Shown here in pieces: positions 47,303 to 60,000 of a DNA stretch of 64,000 bases. A model generated the notes under the pieces. It ran no database searches. It was not told the origin of the DNA and saw only the letters and a program-made list of their open reading frames with translations. The position numbers were made by a program, and so were the translations under genes. Each line of letters begins with the position of its first letter. Positions within the stretch are counted from its first letter, which is position 1. This stretch comes from Liolophura sinensis (Eukaryota; Mollusca; Polyplacophora; Chitonida; Chitonidae), in the NCBI RefSeq assembly GCF_032854445.1, contig NC_088297.1, positions 674,169 to 738,168 on the forward strand. Direction: 5' to 3'.

Positions 47303-48602
47303 TTATTATTTATATTCTGACATTTTCTCTATATTTATATAAATGCGTATCAGTTTATCTGTAGCCTCAGTGAAAAAAAAGCTATGTGCCATCTTCGTCG
47401 TATTTCTGATTCTTTTCATACGCGCTGCAATTTCGTTCACGTCCGCGCCCACAAAACTTTTTTACTATTTTAAACGCTGTCTGTAAGTAATTACAGATCA
47501 TACAAAGGTGCTTAATGCTAATGCAATATAAGTACTTACGTAAAGTAAGCACATGGAGATTTTCTACTTCTTTTTTGGCGAACTATATATAAGTGCACGG
47601 CCTTGTGATGCGGTCCACGAGGCACGGTCTATCGGTCAAGGTCTCCAGCAGTGTAATAGCACAATGTAATAACAAAAGTGATATCTAACTAGAGAAGATA
47701 TCATTTTTATGAGTGATGGAAATACTGGGATTTCACCGATGTATAAATAATAATACGGTGTTCTTCATAAGGTAAGTAACCCAGTCTCATGACAGAATGT
47801 AAAAAATACACGAATGTCAAAGTTGATAGGGTTTTTATGCGCATGTATGCCCACAGCAGTATGAGTGCCAACGTTGGTATTACAGGCGAGAATTTATCAA
47901 CGAGAATATAAACCGACCTATAGGGGGTTACTTTCACTAAATTTGGTAATTCAGAGTTTCTCTTATTCAGGGTAAAACATCATGTAGCGACGTGATATGG
48001 GGCCTACATGTGCTACATTAACGTTACAAAAAACCGACTTACGAAGTTTTGTCAAAAGTGACCCGCTCTAGTTTCTCCATTGTGTCCTTAACTTCTGAAC
48101 CTTACTAAGCGTTAGGACACATTACAAACCTGAAATGACGAATTTGGGGGAGGGTGTGGGTGGGGGGGGGGGGGGGGGGGGGGAGAATATGTGAGGTAAA
48201 GAATTTCGACCATTTAACTGAGTGTAACTATTGGTATCGGCTTCCTCAACCATAGAAGACTGTATACATCGTCATACAGATGACATGACTTCATAATCTT
48301 CCCACCCTAACAAAAGTTAAGAACTGCAGTTATGGACAGATGACCAATATAGTAAGTATTGTTTTGTGATTTCTTTTATACTTATATATCCACTGCAGTT
48401 AGCGGTCATTATGTCAGGACAAAGACTGTGTAAATAAACAAAATTTATGAACTAAATCATGTACGTTTAAAAAACAACGACTAGAACACAACAGTTATAG
48501 CTGTAATGTGACGTTTATAATAAATAATACATGTCCATTTACTGGTTCTTCACTGGTTTTCAGCGAACGGAAGTGACAAATATATAGACTATCAACTCTG
48601 CA
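47303..48602. other. Intergenic, AT-rich
   Basis: One poly-G tract. No coding frame with splice support was seen before the ATG at 48603. Confidence 0.5.
48160..48184. repeat. Poly-G tract
   Basis: A run of more than 20 G with a GGTGTGGGTG lead-in. Other G or C runs occur near 2827, 17045, 19596, 20322, 21210 and 35828. Such tracts can form G-quadruplexes. Confidence 0.8.
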
Positions 48603-48718
48603 ATGGCGACGAAAGAGAAACTGACAGAGTATAAAGACCTCGAGAAGCTGAGAGAGAGGCAGTCACGTGGACGAGAAAAGAAAAGGGCATTTGGCAGGTT
48701 ACAGGGACAGGTACAAAG

Positions 48719-49296
48719 GTACGTGATATACTCTCTGTGTTCTGTTGTATAGTGGAAGCTGTACACATTAACTGATATACTCACTATATTCTTTTGTATA
48801 GTGGGATCGGTACAAGGTGCGTGATATACTCTCTGTGTTCTGCTGTATAGTGAGAGCGGTACAACGTAGGTGATATACTCTCTGTGTTCTGTTGAATAGT
48901 GAGAGCAGTACAAGGTAGGTGATATACGCTCTGCGTTCTCTTGTATAGTGGGAGTGGTACACATTACGTGATGTACTGTCTGTATTCTGTTGTATAGTGG
49001 GATCAGCACAAGGTAGGTAGGTATACTCTCTAAGTTCTGTGGAATAGTGGAAAATGTACAATGTAAGTGATATACTCTCTGTGTTCTCTTGTATAGTGGG
49101 AGTGGTACACATTACGTGATGTACTCTCTGTATTCTGTTGTAAAATGGGATCAGCACAAGGTAGGTAGGTATACTTTCTAAGTTCTGTTGTATAGTGGAA
49201 AATGTACAATGTAAGTGATATACTCTCTGTGTTCTCTTGTATAGTGGAAGCGCTACAAGGTACGTGATATACTCTCTGTATTCTGTTGTATCGTAG
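48719..49296 (+). repeat. 49-bp tandem array x12 filling the whole intron of the 48.6-kb locus
   Basis: Units of the type GATATACTCTCTGTGTTCTG plus TTGTATAGTGGGAGCGGTAC plus AAGGTACGT follow each other without spacers from the exon donor (AAAG|GTACGT, 48718/48719) to the next acceptor (TCGTAG|, 49296). Each unit contains a TATAG acceptor-like site, a 14-15 nt exon-like piece and a GTACGT or GTAGGT donor-like site. A three-unit (147-bp) higher-order pattern occurs twice near 48920-49205. Confidence 0.85.
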
Positions 49297-50409
49297 GATA
49301 GGTAGCGATATCGACGATAAAGACTGGCCTGATGCCACGTGACTCATCAAGGCTATGAAGAATAAAGACTATGCAGGTTTTTGGTCAGACAATGACAACA
49401 ACGACTACGAGGAAGAGGATGAGAGAATCTTCCACGCGACCATCAACAGGAAATCCCGTTCAGAATCCTTCAGAGCAATTCCTGAACGAGCAACGGGATT
49501 TGAGAGTCTGAGCGAGAGTCTGAGCGATGCCAAGTTTCGGCTAAGGCAGAACCTTCCAGTAAGCAACGTCAGCATGGATGAACTGGACGATCTGGATCTG
49601 TTCGCGTCGCGCAGTTTGCGATAATCACGCCAAAGGCAGCGACGAGCGTGATCAGGCTTCAGCAGGTATACACCTGAGAAGGGCCTCTGACCAACAATTT
49701 CGCCTTCTTACCCCATACAGTGCCAAACCCAAGGCATGGTACGAGGCCCCTATCGTCGGAAACAATACCAGTATCATAGAGAATAAGGCATGTATCAGCA
49801 ACGAACTGTATATCGGGCTCGAAACAAAACCTACTACGGTAATGCCACAAAGTGGTCTTCAGGACACAAAAGCAGAGAATTCAGGCCGAAATGGGACATG
49901 ATTGATAAGTTCTGAGCACATCGCAGTCCATTATTCTGACAGAATCACAGAAATGCAAGAATACGAGAAAGAAGCCATGTCATATTGTGTTCGGCTGTCT
50001 GACGACCGTAGAGAAACACCCCGAGGTGTCCAAAGGGAGGACGCAGAATTGCCAAGCAAAAAGTCCCGGTACACAACAACACCAGTTTACAGTGAATAAG
50101 GCGAAGGCTAGTTGCCGCCAGAACCATTTGGGGACGTGCGACCCTCTGGGCTGTCTAATTGTGCGATACCAACCAAAATAGACATAAATCTCTGTAGCAG
50201 TACAAGCGTGTTTAACTCGCCTGATGACAACGGCTATAAACCAAGTTTCAAATCCGTTAATGATGATAAAAAGTTAGTAAACAGCCAGACTGGATCTGGA
50301 TTCTTTCGGCCTCTGCCAAGTACCCAAAATGTATCCTCAGCTACGCAAAAAGCCAAAATGTGTCCCCACTTCCACGTGTAACTAATAAGAGTGCAAAAAA
50401 GGCTTAAAG

Positions 50410-50712
50410 CGTGAAAACACCGCAACCAGTTACAACAGCACAGAGTTCGACCACAGACCAAAGTGCTGGAGTACCCACAGCTCAGTGAAAACACTACAAC
50501 CAGCTACAATAGCACAGAGTTCGACCACAGACCAAGGTGTTGGCGTACCCACCGCCCAGTGAAAACACTACAACCAGCTACAATAGCACAGAGTTCGACC
50601 ACAGACCAAAGTGCTGGCCTACCCACAGCCCAGTGAAAACACCACAACCACCAGCAACAGCACAGAGTTGCCCACAGATCAAAGTGCTAGCCTACCCACA
50701 GCCCAAGCAACT
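50410..50712 (+). repeat. About 77-bp imperfect array x4 in the interrupted locus
   Basis: The unit contains ACAACCAGCTACAATAGCAC, AGAGTTCGACCACAGACCAA and CTACCCACAGCCCAGTGA. One frame reads Ser/Thr/Gln-rich peptide (AQSSTTDQSAGLPTAQ) ending in TGA in each copy. This suggests a mucin-like low-complexity coding segment that has decayed, or non-coding repeats. Confidence 0.65.
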
Positions 50713-53396
50713 CACAAAGCTCAACCAGAAATTGTCAAGGATGTGAATCAGAGATAGGCCGGAGACGCTGGAGCGAAAGTAAACCATACAAGGAGATTGA
50801 ATGGCGGTTATACAGGCATAGAACGTGGGAAAAACGGGTGTCTCGAGAGGGGACGAGGGCAAAGTCAGCAGAACTTTGCCAGGAGAGCAAAGGTTCCTTG
50901 TTCTTTGGCAACCAAAAATGGTAAGTTGAGTCCTGTGCGGTATGTTTATGTAAACAACGAAAAGCCTTTCCTGCCTGAAGTGATTGGGACCAAAACAGTG
51001 TTGTGTATTGGCCCTTCCTACGTTGGCTATAATAGGATTTTAGGGCAAACTAATAACATATAATATTCTTGTAAACTACAATAGAACAAACGTCTATTAG
51101 GCTTTAACCCCCCAAAAACGTGCCCCTTTGAACTAATTATCATAATCCAATACTTTAGCCATTCACCAGGTAGAAGTAATGTCCATTGTCAACATTCATG
51201 ACATATACCTCTTTTTTATGACCACAGTTAGCATCGTAATCCGATGTGGGCCTAAACATATTAAGGTCGATTCGTTTTCTAATGTAATATTTCAGACGAA
51301 TGTATATCGTGGTATACCATATGAATCTATGCGTCGAAAGAGACAACAGTCGTCAAGCGATACGGACGTTCCAGGTCAACAATCACAAGGCCAATTCCCA
51401 AAACGAAGAAACTTATTTTGCAATATTCCTTTCTTATCTCAACGTTGTAGAGAAAAGTTATATATATATACCTTCAGTGTACATGTAAGTGCAAAAAGTG
51501 GGAAAACGACATAACAATGCCTTGTCTAAACGCTAAGTAGACCGCAGAGAAAACGTCAGATGTGCAATAGACAAATTTTTCCTGTTTATTTTACTTCTAC
51601 CAACATATGCTTCCATCTTTATATATTTCGTGTTTCTGTCTTCAGAATTTAATGGACCAAGATTAACTGAGGGCGGACTCAGACAAAGAAAAAGAGGCTC
51701 TGTCTGTCTGAAACCAACCTTAGCTGCAATCTTTACCAGCCGTGGCCCACAATGGGATACCTCATTATCCCGGAAGAAGCTTGTGCCTGTGCAAAACTTC
51801 TCAACGCTGGTCTGAAAACGGGGCCGGCAAAGAAAAGTGGCAGGTGACAGACCGCGTTCTGTCTCGTCATGTGCCCACTGACACGACCATATCGGTAGCC
51901 CGTGAGCTGGTAACATCGTGAAACTCGTGCGTGGACATTACATCTGATTCAGGAAAGTCGTTCGACAACTGGCCAGAACAAATACAGAGAAAACCTGAGG
52001 GAAAGTTGCTAAATTTGTCAGATGACGCTGGAATCAGCTGAGGTAAAAATGTTCAGTTCTTAAGCTGCACAGCCAATCCTCAAACCGCGCAATAACGCTC
52101 TCTCGAGTATATATGGTTCGTGTTACAACAATCTATCTTCAACACATATATATCTAAGTTTGTGTTTCTCTAAGTCCTTTGTTATATTTTGTTCAAATAA
52201 ATGATCAAAAAACTTTGCATTGATTGTTTTGAAAACATACATGAATGTAGCTCTGTGCTTACAACCCTCTTAACCGTGAAACATTTCACATTTTTCACGT
52301 GTGAGAAAAACTGTCAAATGTGGCATAGATAAATATATATTCTGAGTTTCAAACATGATGTTCAAAGAATCACCAGCTTGTACGGAAAACCAATCTACGC
52401 TACAGCCGGTGTAAACGGAGAAAAATCTGCTTCTAGACGTTTTAGTGTGTTTTCTCTGAACATGTACGTATATTTATTATTCCAAGACAGGACAAGGCAT
52501 GTCTTTCACGTTTCAAATCAAACATTTCTACTGAATATGAATGGAAATGAACAACTTAGACACGCACACACGCACATGCACACTACAATTAGCCATTTAC
52601 AGCTCGGTCATGCATGCCCCTACTGCGCTGGAACGTAAACCAATCGGAAGCGGACGCGCCTACTGCGCTGGCGCGCTAACCACTCCGCCAGAGAGGCCCT
52701 ACCACTATTTAGAGTCCATACAAGTATATCGTTATAAACATTCCTCGCCATGGTACATGTAGTTACAATCCACTTATCCTAATTAAGATTGCTTCATGGA
52801 TTCTTACCAAGGGCTTATTTTTGTGCATTCGGTTAGGACATTGCTGACGCTGCCGCTGTAGACAATAGGCATTTAGAGCGATCTTTGAGACTTTTTGTTC
52901 ACATCCATCCGTGGTACGATTGGTCTATGTAGTTTATGGTTATGGTGCAATCTTCGTCTTTTTCCTCATTTCGTCTCGCTTTAGGGTCGTTTGGGCTTGG
53001 CTCAGCATATTTGTGCATCACACGTGGAGATGTTCGTCAGTGACTTGCCAAAGCTTGATAGTTTTATCATGGGAACTCCGGTTTTCTGCACACAGAAAAC
53101 CGACCGCAAACTGCGCGAGCAACCACACGATTGCGGTCAACCGCTTAATTGTTAAGTACCAGAGTAAGTTATAAAAGTTAATTGTGGGAAACTCCATACT
53201 TTGCTTAAATGTAAAAAATCGTGTTAAAATAACTTTAAAAGATAATCATGTATCAAATTAAAGAGAATAGTTACAGCACATGAGAATACAAGTACTCTGT
53301 TGAATTCAGCTATCACATGATGTTTTATGTGAAACAGAAATATTACAATTATATGAGCAAATGATCCAGAAGAAATCCGCCCCATGATCCATGCTG

Positions 53397-53600
53397 CAAA
53401 CGTGCTGCCGCCATTGAAGTATGATGCCGAAATCACCAGACATGACACCCCATCCAGTCACATTATACTGACACCTAACCAACCAGTAATGTTTCCTGTT
53501 TGCTCTAGTGCTGAGCACCAAGCGAGGCAGCTTTTTATAAAGGCATTGGTATGACTCGACCCGGGTTTTATCCCAGCTTTACCACATGGCCTTGTTACAG
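53397..53600 (-). mobile_element. SINE-B, partial
   Basis: CATCCAGTCACATTATACTG ACACC block and CTAGTGCTGAGCACCAAGCG, as in the 17.5-kb copy. Confidence 0.6.
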
Positions 53601-53671
53601 GGCTAATGTTATATTTGTTTTTTGATTTCAAGAAAGTTTTTCTTTCTTTTTTTAAATTTTGTAGTGGCCAA

Positions 53672-53727
53672 CATATGTGAAGTGTCCTTCATTACAGCGT
53701 GAAGCATCAACCAGATAAATAAAATCT
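53672..53727 (+). mobile_element. SINE-A tail fragment
   Basis: GTGAAGTGTCCTTCATTACA to AGATAAATAAAA, strongly diverged. Confidence 0.5.
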
Positions 53728-54034
53728 ATATCAATAAGTATATTCCTAACATTTTTAATTATACAATTAATTCTACATAGAACCGACACATAGATCTGTC
53801 TTCGTTCTAAATTGGTAAGTCTAATAGTCAGTAGGGCCTACAGCCCAACTTCCATGTATGTCTTCTTTAACATATTCATTTGAATTTTGTCAGAATTTCT
53901 GAATTAAGAAACACACGTTTCGCTCTGCAGATCTGCAAATTTAAGGGAACCAGTTAACAATAATGCAGTTAAAAGAAAAGACTATAGACCAAACGTGTTA
54001 TGTACGCACCCACAAGAAGTATAGCCCAGATGAA

Positions 54035-54365
54035 GTTTAAACAGCATAACGTTTTAATTGTGCAATGTTGCGGAACCGAGATATCGCAATTCAAAGTAAG
54101 CAAAATCGCACAAACTGAGACAACAGAAAGCGCCCCATGTTATCAGTTTTAACCAATCGGCCATCAGTTATTTCCATTACCCGAGGAAGAAACTGTTTCC
54201 GGTGACGTCACCTGAGCCCTGTTCTGTCTTTTAACCACATGTACATGGGGTACGAGTGATGCGATCGCGTTTCTGTTTGATCGAACATGGAGCGTCCCAT
54301 GGCCTCGATAGAATTCCTGAATAAATGTAGATTTATGAAGTTACCAAGTTTGACATAAAAAATGT
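54035..54365 (+). repeat. Dispersed repeat C, copy upstream of DTWD1
   Basis: Shares ATGTTATCAGTTTTAACCAA, GAGTTATTTCCAT-like and ACTGTTTCC..TGACATCAC-like blocks in the same order with 58975-59330, and in reverse with 27040-27200. Confidence 0.7.
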
Positions 54366-54939
54366 CTTTGGCCGTTTATTGGTCTGCTTCCATCACTCTT
54401 CCTTAATACATAATGTGTTGTACAATGTATTTTAATTCTTTAAAACGCAAAACACACATTTATCTGATAAAAAACACCATAATGTGAGTAATTTTAGATG
54501 TAAAATGAACATTTACTGTAAGCCGGCGGCTCGTGTAAAATTATTTTGTATGTACGTGTGTAGGCCTATGTATATATATAACTCAATTCTCGCGTATACG
54601 CTACATACACGGCCTGTATATGTCAACTTTTTGTAAATATGTGCAAATATACATGTATATGTATCCTACAAAAGAATTGCCCACGTAAGAAAATGTACAA
54701 ATGAACCGGGTCATATTTTATATACGAGAAAGTTGCCTCAGGGGAGATAATTAGGCGCGGCCCTATTCTTTTGCACAAACAACTTACATGTATATTAGTT
54801 CCAGATGTAACCTGCGAGATGTATACGGGAAAGGGGCCTGGTCAATGTGTTCATCAATTGCATAAGTTAAACTAGTCCTCTCGCGACAATAGGGCTCAAA
54901 TATTGGGGGCGTGGTGTCATCTGTTGATTTAAACCAGTC

Positions 54940-55473
54940 CAGCAGCTGTAAACTACGTGGCGGAAGTTTTGGTTGTTAGCCTCAGTGCGCATGTGGAAAG
55001 AGGCCATCAGGGAAGCACGTTGACGCGCAAACACAAATGACAACGAAGCAGTCTACTTATTCAGGTACTTGTTTGATAGGCAGTGGTTGGGGGTATGTTC
55101 ATTGTATCGTCGGAGGCGGTCAGTTGTTTAGGTTTGTAGTGTGACCTGGGAATATATCACTGGTCTACGGCAGATCACAGTAGACCACAGTGCGCCTTGC
55201 GAGTTGTGTCAATTCTCAGTGATGTGTGTCTCACGTTATGATGTGATACTGGCGTAGTCGACTCCAGTTGAGTTAAAACAAACGTTGATTAAGGAGAAAT
55301 TTTACGATTTGATAGTTAACGGCCAGATCGAAAGTTGAGTCAAAAAGTATACAAGCGTAATGTCAGAGATAGTTGAAGAATTTGTGAGTTAAAACACAGG
55401 CCTAAAGCCACATCCAGACAATACAACATCTATCAACTTTTCTTGACTCAGCAGCAAGGTGAATGCTTTTGAG
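54940..55473 (+). promoter_or_regulatory. Candidate DTWD1 promoter and non-coding first exon
   Basis: The region contains ACGTGGCGGAAGTTTTGG (ETS-like GGAAG), then a transcribed-looking stretch ending at a strong donor TTTTGAG|GTAAGT (exon end 55473). Joining to the acceptor at 57020 would give a 5' UTR exon followed by the ATG at 57040. Transcription start is inferred only. Confidence 0.4.
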
Positions 55474-57039
55474 GTAAGTTAAATGGCCCTCCACACTACA
55501 AATCAGATAGGTCAGCATTGTCCAACAATCTTGTCATATGTTGAGCTGTGTTTTTTTTTGTTTTTTTTTTTTACCAAACTTTGCATAAATTGGAGGGAAA
55601 TTTCTGTTTTTCTCTCCAGTGCATGAGACATAGTGACAAACTTCTGGAAGAATGGTGTCGTGGGTTTATCGGCTCCGCTTATTGCAGTGGCCATACTCCT
55701 GTGTCAACAAAACTGTCTCATGATGAGACCAGTTTCTCTCTTTTGCCTTTGGTACCGACATTTGGTCTAGGTCACATACCGTAAAGACGGTCACATTATT
55801 TCTACATGCCCGTTGATTGGCTATATTCAACCAACTCGACTCATCTTGTTAATAAAAAATACACATGCACATTTCCGATTCAACAAAGTTGGATGGTGTT
55901 GAGCGTTGTTGAACGGAATTGAAGAGCCCGTTCAGACTACTGTTGAGTCAACAAAGGTTGTGTGATGTTGGGTAGTCTGGACGGTTCTTTAGTATCGATC
56001 AAACCAGATCAGTCTGTCATTCTCTACACACATGTAGCTCTGTGGGGCTATGGTTATATAGGTGTGTCTTTATAGAAAGATAAGGTGGGAACAAAAGTTT
56101 TGTTGATTTTAGAAATAATGCTTTTCACGCGTAGTTACACGATTTTCTGTACATCATCGTGTTCTGAGAGTTCACCAGTGGTGTATCAGAAATATTCACG
56201 ATATGGACAGAATCCATCAAAATGCCGCCATGTAGATTGTAGTGATTTACACAGCGAGATTCTTTTCTGTCCTCTTTATCTTGTAATATAACCTACATCA
56301 TATTGTGGGATGGTTACAGAGAGAAGATAATGGCATTCTGCCCAGATAAGTCTGTGATGACGTTAAGATGGACTCTGTCCACCTTGCAGATAATTCCAAG
56401 AGGCTGCTGGCGGCACAAGACTCGCAGGATGCCACGAAATACAAGTTAATGGAGAATTAAGGGACAAATAGTATCTCCATGCTGAACGCCCACTGATCAA
56501 CTGAATAAGCTCTCAAATCCAGCTCTTGTTTGTTAGTCTGTGGCATTAAGTCAAGGAGGATATCAAGTCTGTCAGCCCCTCTCTTGGTCTGTGATGTTTT
56601 TAGTTTCTAACACTAACTGCTCCAAATCAGACTGTGGTAAGCTTTTCTGTGCAGGTTCATTTTCTGTATATTTTATACATATTTCTGATGGGTGGCATAC
56701 ACACTGCATAGGCCTACTTCTCAGAGTTTCACTGTTGAAAACATTATAGCTGCTGTCACTGTGTCAAGGGAAGTCATTCAAAAGCGGCCTTGATTTTGCT
56801 TTTATTGATCTTGGTTGGCTTCTGTGCATTAACAGTTTTAAATATTGTCTGATTTTGATAGATTTTTGTGTGCAGATTCACTTTCTCAAGAACGATGTCA
56901 AGTTCTTAAACCATGGCACCTTTGCTCCATGCATTGCATGTAGTTTTGCATCTTTAGCACAGGTTATAAAGTTGTTGAATTAGCATAATTACTGATATTT
57001 GCATATTTTTCATGTCACAGTTTTGAACCACCAATCAGC

Positions 57040-60000
57040 ATGACTTGTGAAGACGCCAGTGATCGTCATGACAACGAGTTTCATTCTCTGAGAACTCAGC
57101 CCAGAGAATTCCTGGATCAGATCAAGGGGAGATCACTCTGTCCAAAATGTGGAAAATCTAGGAAGTTTTATTGTTACACTTGCTATATCCTCATGGAAGA
57201 TGTCAAAACAAAGTTAAAACAAGTAAAGGTAATGTTACGTTTGAATATAATTAATGATATGTGTTTTCTTGGGGTTTTATATAGTAAAGGTACAATGTGA
57301 CCTCCCACTGTTATGCTGGTCACGGTCGTATAAGTGAAATATTCTTGAGTACGGCGTAAAACACCAATCAAATAAATAAATAAATAAATACATATACGTG
57401 CAATATTACCTATACATGGGGGGCCTGGGGGGCCGAATGGTTAGCCTAGTGCAGTACTATGACCCAAGAGCCTCTCACTAATGGCAACGCTTTGAGCTGA
57501 TGTCCAGCCCACGCTAACTTCCTCTCCGGTTCTACATGGAAAGGATTGTCAGCAACTTGTGGTCCCCTTTCCTCCCACCATAGGGCTGATGGTCTATCAG
57601 CAACCAGTGGATGGTCGTGAGGTTCCCTCGGGCTCTGCCCACTTTCCTCCCACCAAAGTGCTGATGGTTGTGGGTTTCCTACGGCCTCTGCCCATTTTCT
57701 TCCCACCATAGCGCTGATAGTTGTGGAGTTCCTACGGGCTCTGCCCAGTTTCCTCCCACCATAGAACTAATGGTTGTGGGTTTCCTACGGGCTCTGCCCA
57801 TTTTCCTCCCACCATAGAACTAATGGTTGTGGCGTTCCTACGGGCTCTGTCGACTTTCCTTCCACCACAGGGCTGATGGTCGTGGGGTTCCCACGGGCTC
57901 TGCCCAGTTTCCTCCCACCATAATGCTGGCTGTGGTTGGATATGTGAAATGTTCTTGAGTATGGTGTAAAACACCAACCAAGTAAATAAATAAAAATATG
58001 TGGACATGTTGGTATAATGAGGAGAGAATGGTATTATTCTATATCTTAGTAACGTTGAATGTACGTGAGACCTAAGAGTGTCCTTCAGCAACCTGCGGAT
58101 GGTCATGGGGTTCCCCCGGGCTCTGCCCAGTTTCCTCCCACAATAATGCTGGCTGCCGCTGTACAAGTGAAGTACTCTTGATTACAGAGTAAAACATTAA
58201 TCAAATAAATAAGTAATGTTGGACATATCCAGTTGCCACAAAATTTCCTTTTCTGCCTATCATTCCGCGTGGTTCCACTAGTATGTTGATTAGTATAGTT
58301 GTAACAGTTTTTGCAGGCCTTTTCTAAAACTCTGCCAGAGGTATATTGACAAGAACCCCGTATTTCTTTGTGTTATATGTTACCATTTGTGTTATATGTG
58401 ACCATTTGTGTTATATGTGACCATTTGCAGGCTGTCACACAGTTGTCACTTCTCTGGTTTTACTCTCTATGCTGTAGGCGTGTAAATGTATTTGTTTAAT
58501 TTTAAAAACTAAAGCAATAAATACATATATGAACAAATTTGCCCATACAGTATTTTGAATGTGCTCATTTGCTGTATTCTTACAGCTACCGGTTAAAGTG
58601 GATATCATCAAGCATCCAAATGAGGTGGATGGCAAGAGTACAGCTCCCCACGCCAGAGTTATCTCCCCTGATGATGTGACCATCTACACATACCCTTGTA
58701 TTCCTGATTACGACAAGGAGAAGGTGGGTGTGCCCTATCTAGTTGTGCAGTCTGTTGACAGGGTTGACATTTGTGTCGGAGAATATGAAAAAATCTCAGT
58801 TTTCGGCATCAACAAAGAAAATTTTAGTATTCTCACATGCAAACCCATGCCCTCCCCCCAAACCCTCCCCCCAGACCACTCATCCTCACTCACTTCTTCT
58901 GTATTATGATTTGATATTTTAGAACAAAAATACTCAACACTTGACCAAGTGTATTTATGCATTAATATAGTATCCCATATAAACTTTATAAAAGCATAAC
59001 TCTTTATTTCTGTGATGTTGGATAACCAAAATATCGCAGTTCAAGGAAAGGAAAGGATATTTGCACAAATGGTGAAAATCAAAAGCGCTGCCATGTTATC
59101 AGTTTTAACCAATCAGGCACGAGTTATTTCCATGACCTCAGAGGGTGACTGTTTCCACTGACATCACTCGAACCCTGTTTTGCCTTTTAAACCGTTTAAT
59201 TGTGATGTGTCAGTGATGTACAGCAGTGTTTCTGGTGTCTCAAAGATGACGTAACCCCAGGATCTTGCTAGAATTCCAGATTGAAAGTTAATTTATAGAA
59301 TTACCAAGTACATCACAACAAAATGAACATGGTTGTTAAGTTCTTTTTCCACCCAAAACAACTAAGGTTAAGTTAGTTGTTGGCTTTTTTAGTTGGGATA
59401 TTTTGATGCAGATGCAAGGTATTTTCGCTCAGAACTGGAAAAGTTCTGTAATTTTCATTAAAGAAACATGCATGTAAGGATTTTACTTCGGTTAAACTTT
59501 GCTTCACGCGGAAAAGCTGTCACATAGTGTGATATATTGTCTTGACTACTCTTAAATCTTCAACCTCCAAAGTATTTTTTCAATGCAATTTATGCACACA
59601 ATTATTATGAAAATGATGTGAAACTAAAAATGATTTGTGGGTGTCACTAAAGGTACAAGCTTTGTAAAACTCTGCAAGTTAGCTCTCTACACCCCAAAGC
59701 TTCTGAAAAAAAGAAAGATCCTGAAAAAATGGGGGTCGTCCAGTGAGAATAGATCAAAATTAATGACCTCCCTTGTCACTGTGACGGTAGCTGTAATGTT
59801 TTCAGGGGTAAATTTATGAGATGTGGGACCTCACCTCCTGAAGTAGGCCAATGATGTGGGCATGCTGGGTATTCTATGTCACAACACTGGCAACTGTATC
59901 CTAGGCAACAGACTTTAGAAAAAACATAACATGGACATTGAGAATAGCAGATCTTAGATGAAGTTTGTGTTTTTCAGCTTATGTAGAATATACATATTTG

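Larger units (their letters stand above)
48603..52041 (+). pseudogene. Interrupted protein-coding locus of unknown family
   Basis: Exon 48603-48718 encodes a charged helical peptide (MATKEKLTEYKDLEKLRERQ, then GREKKRAFGRLQGQVQ). It ends at a donor in phase 2 and joins an exon starting at 49297 (IGSDIDDKDWPDAT) that meets an in-frame TGA. The same frame continues as KNKDYAGFWSDNDNNDYEEE to 49624. A shift then leads to another frame that reads on to about 50381 with three single stops. Further coding-like blocks follow: 50797-50920 (donor ATG|GTAAGT), 51296-51485 (after TTCAG) and 51646-52041 (after CTTCAG). The intron 48719-49296 is entirely a 49-bp array. Composition is polar and acidic, then Ser/Thr/Gln-rich. 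This may be a decaying gene, or a gene with assembly errors; I recognise no domain. Confidence 0.45.
52042..54034. other. Intergenic between the interrupted locus and DTWD1
   Basis: It holds a tRNA-like SINE-head remnant (52640-52702, minus strand, GCGCTAACCACTCCGCCAGA), SINE-B and SINE-A fragments, and otherwise AT-rich DNA. Confidence 0.5.

Noticed and set aside
49337-49342. Selenocysteine decoding of the TGA before the KNKDYAGF block
   Set aside because: No SECIS-like element was recognised, and other stops and a frame change follow, so decay or error is simpler.
48560-49350. Minus-strand frames with NRTQRVYH-type repeats
   Set aside because: Antisense to the 49-bp intronic array; the plus-strand junctions are coherent.
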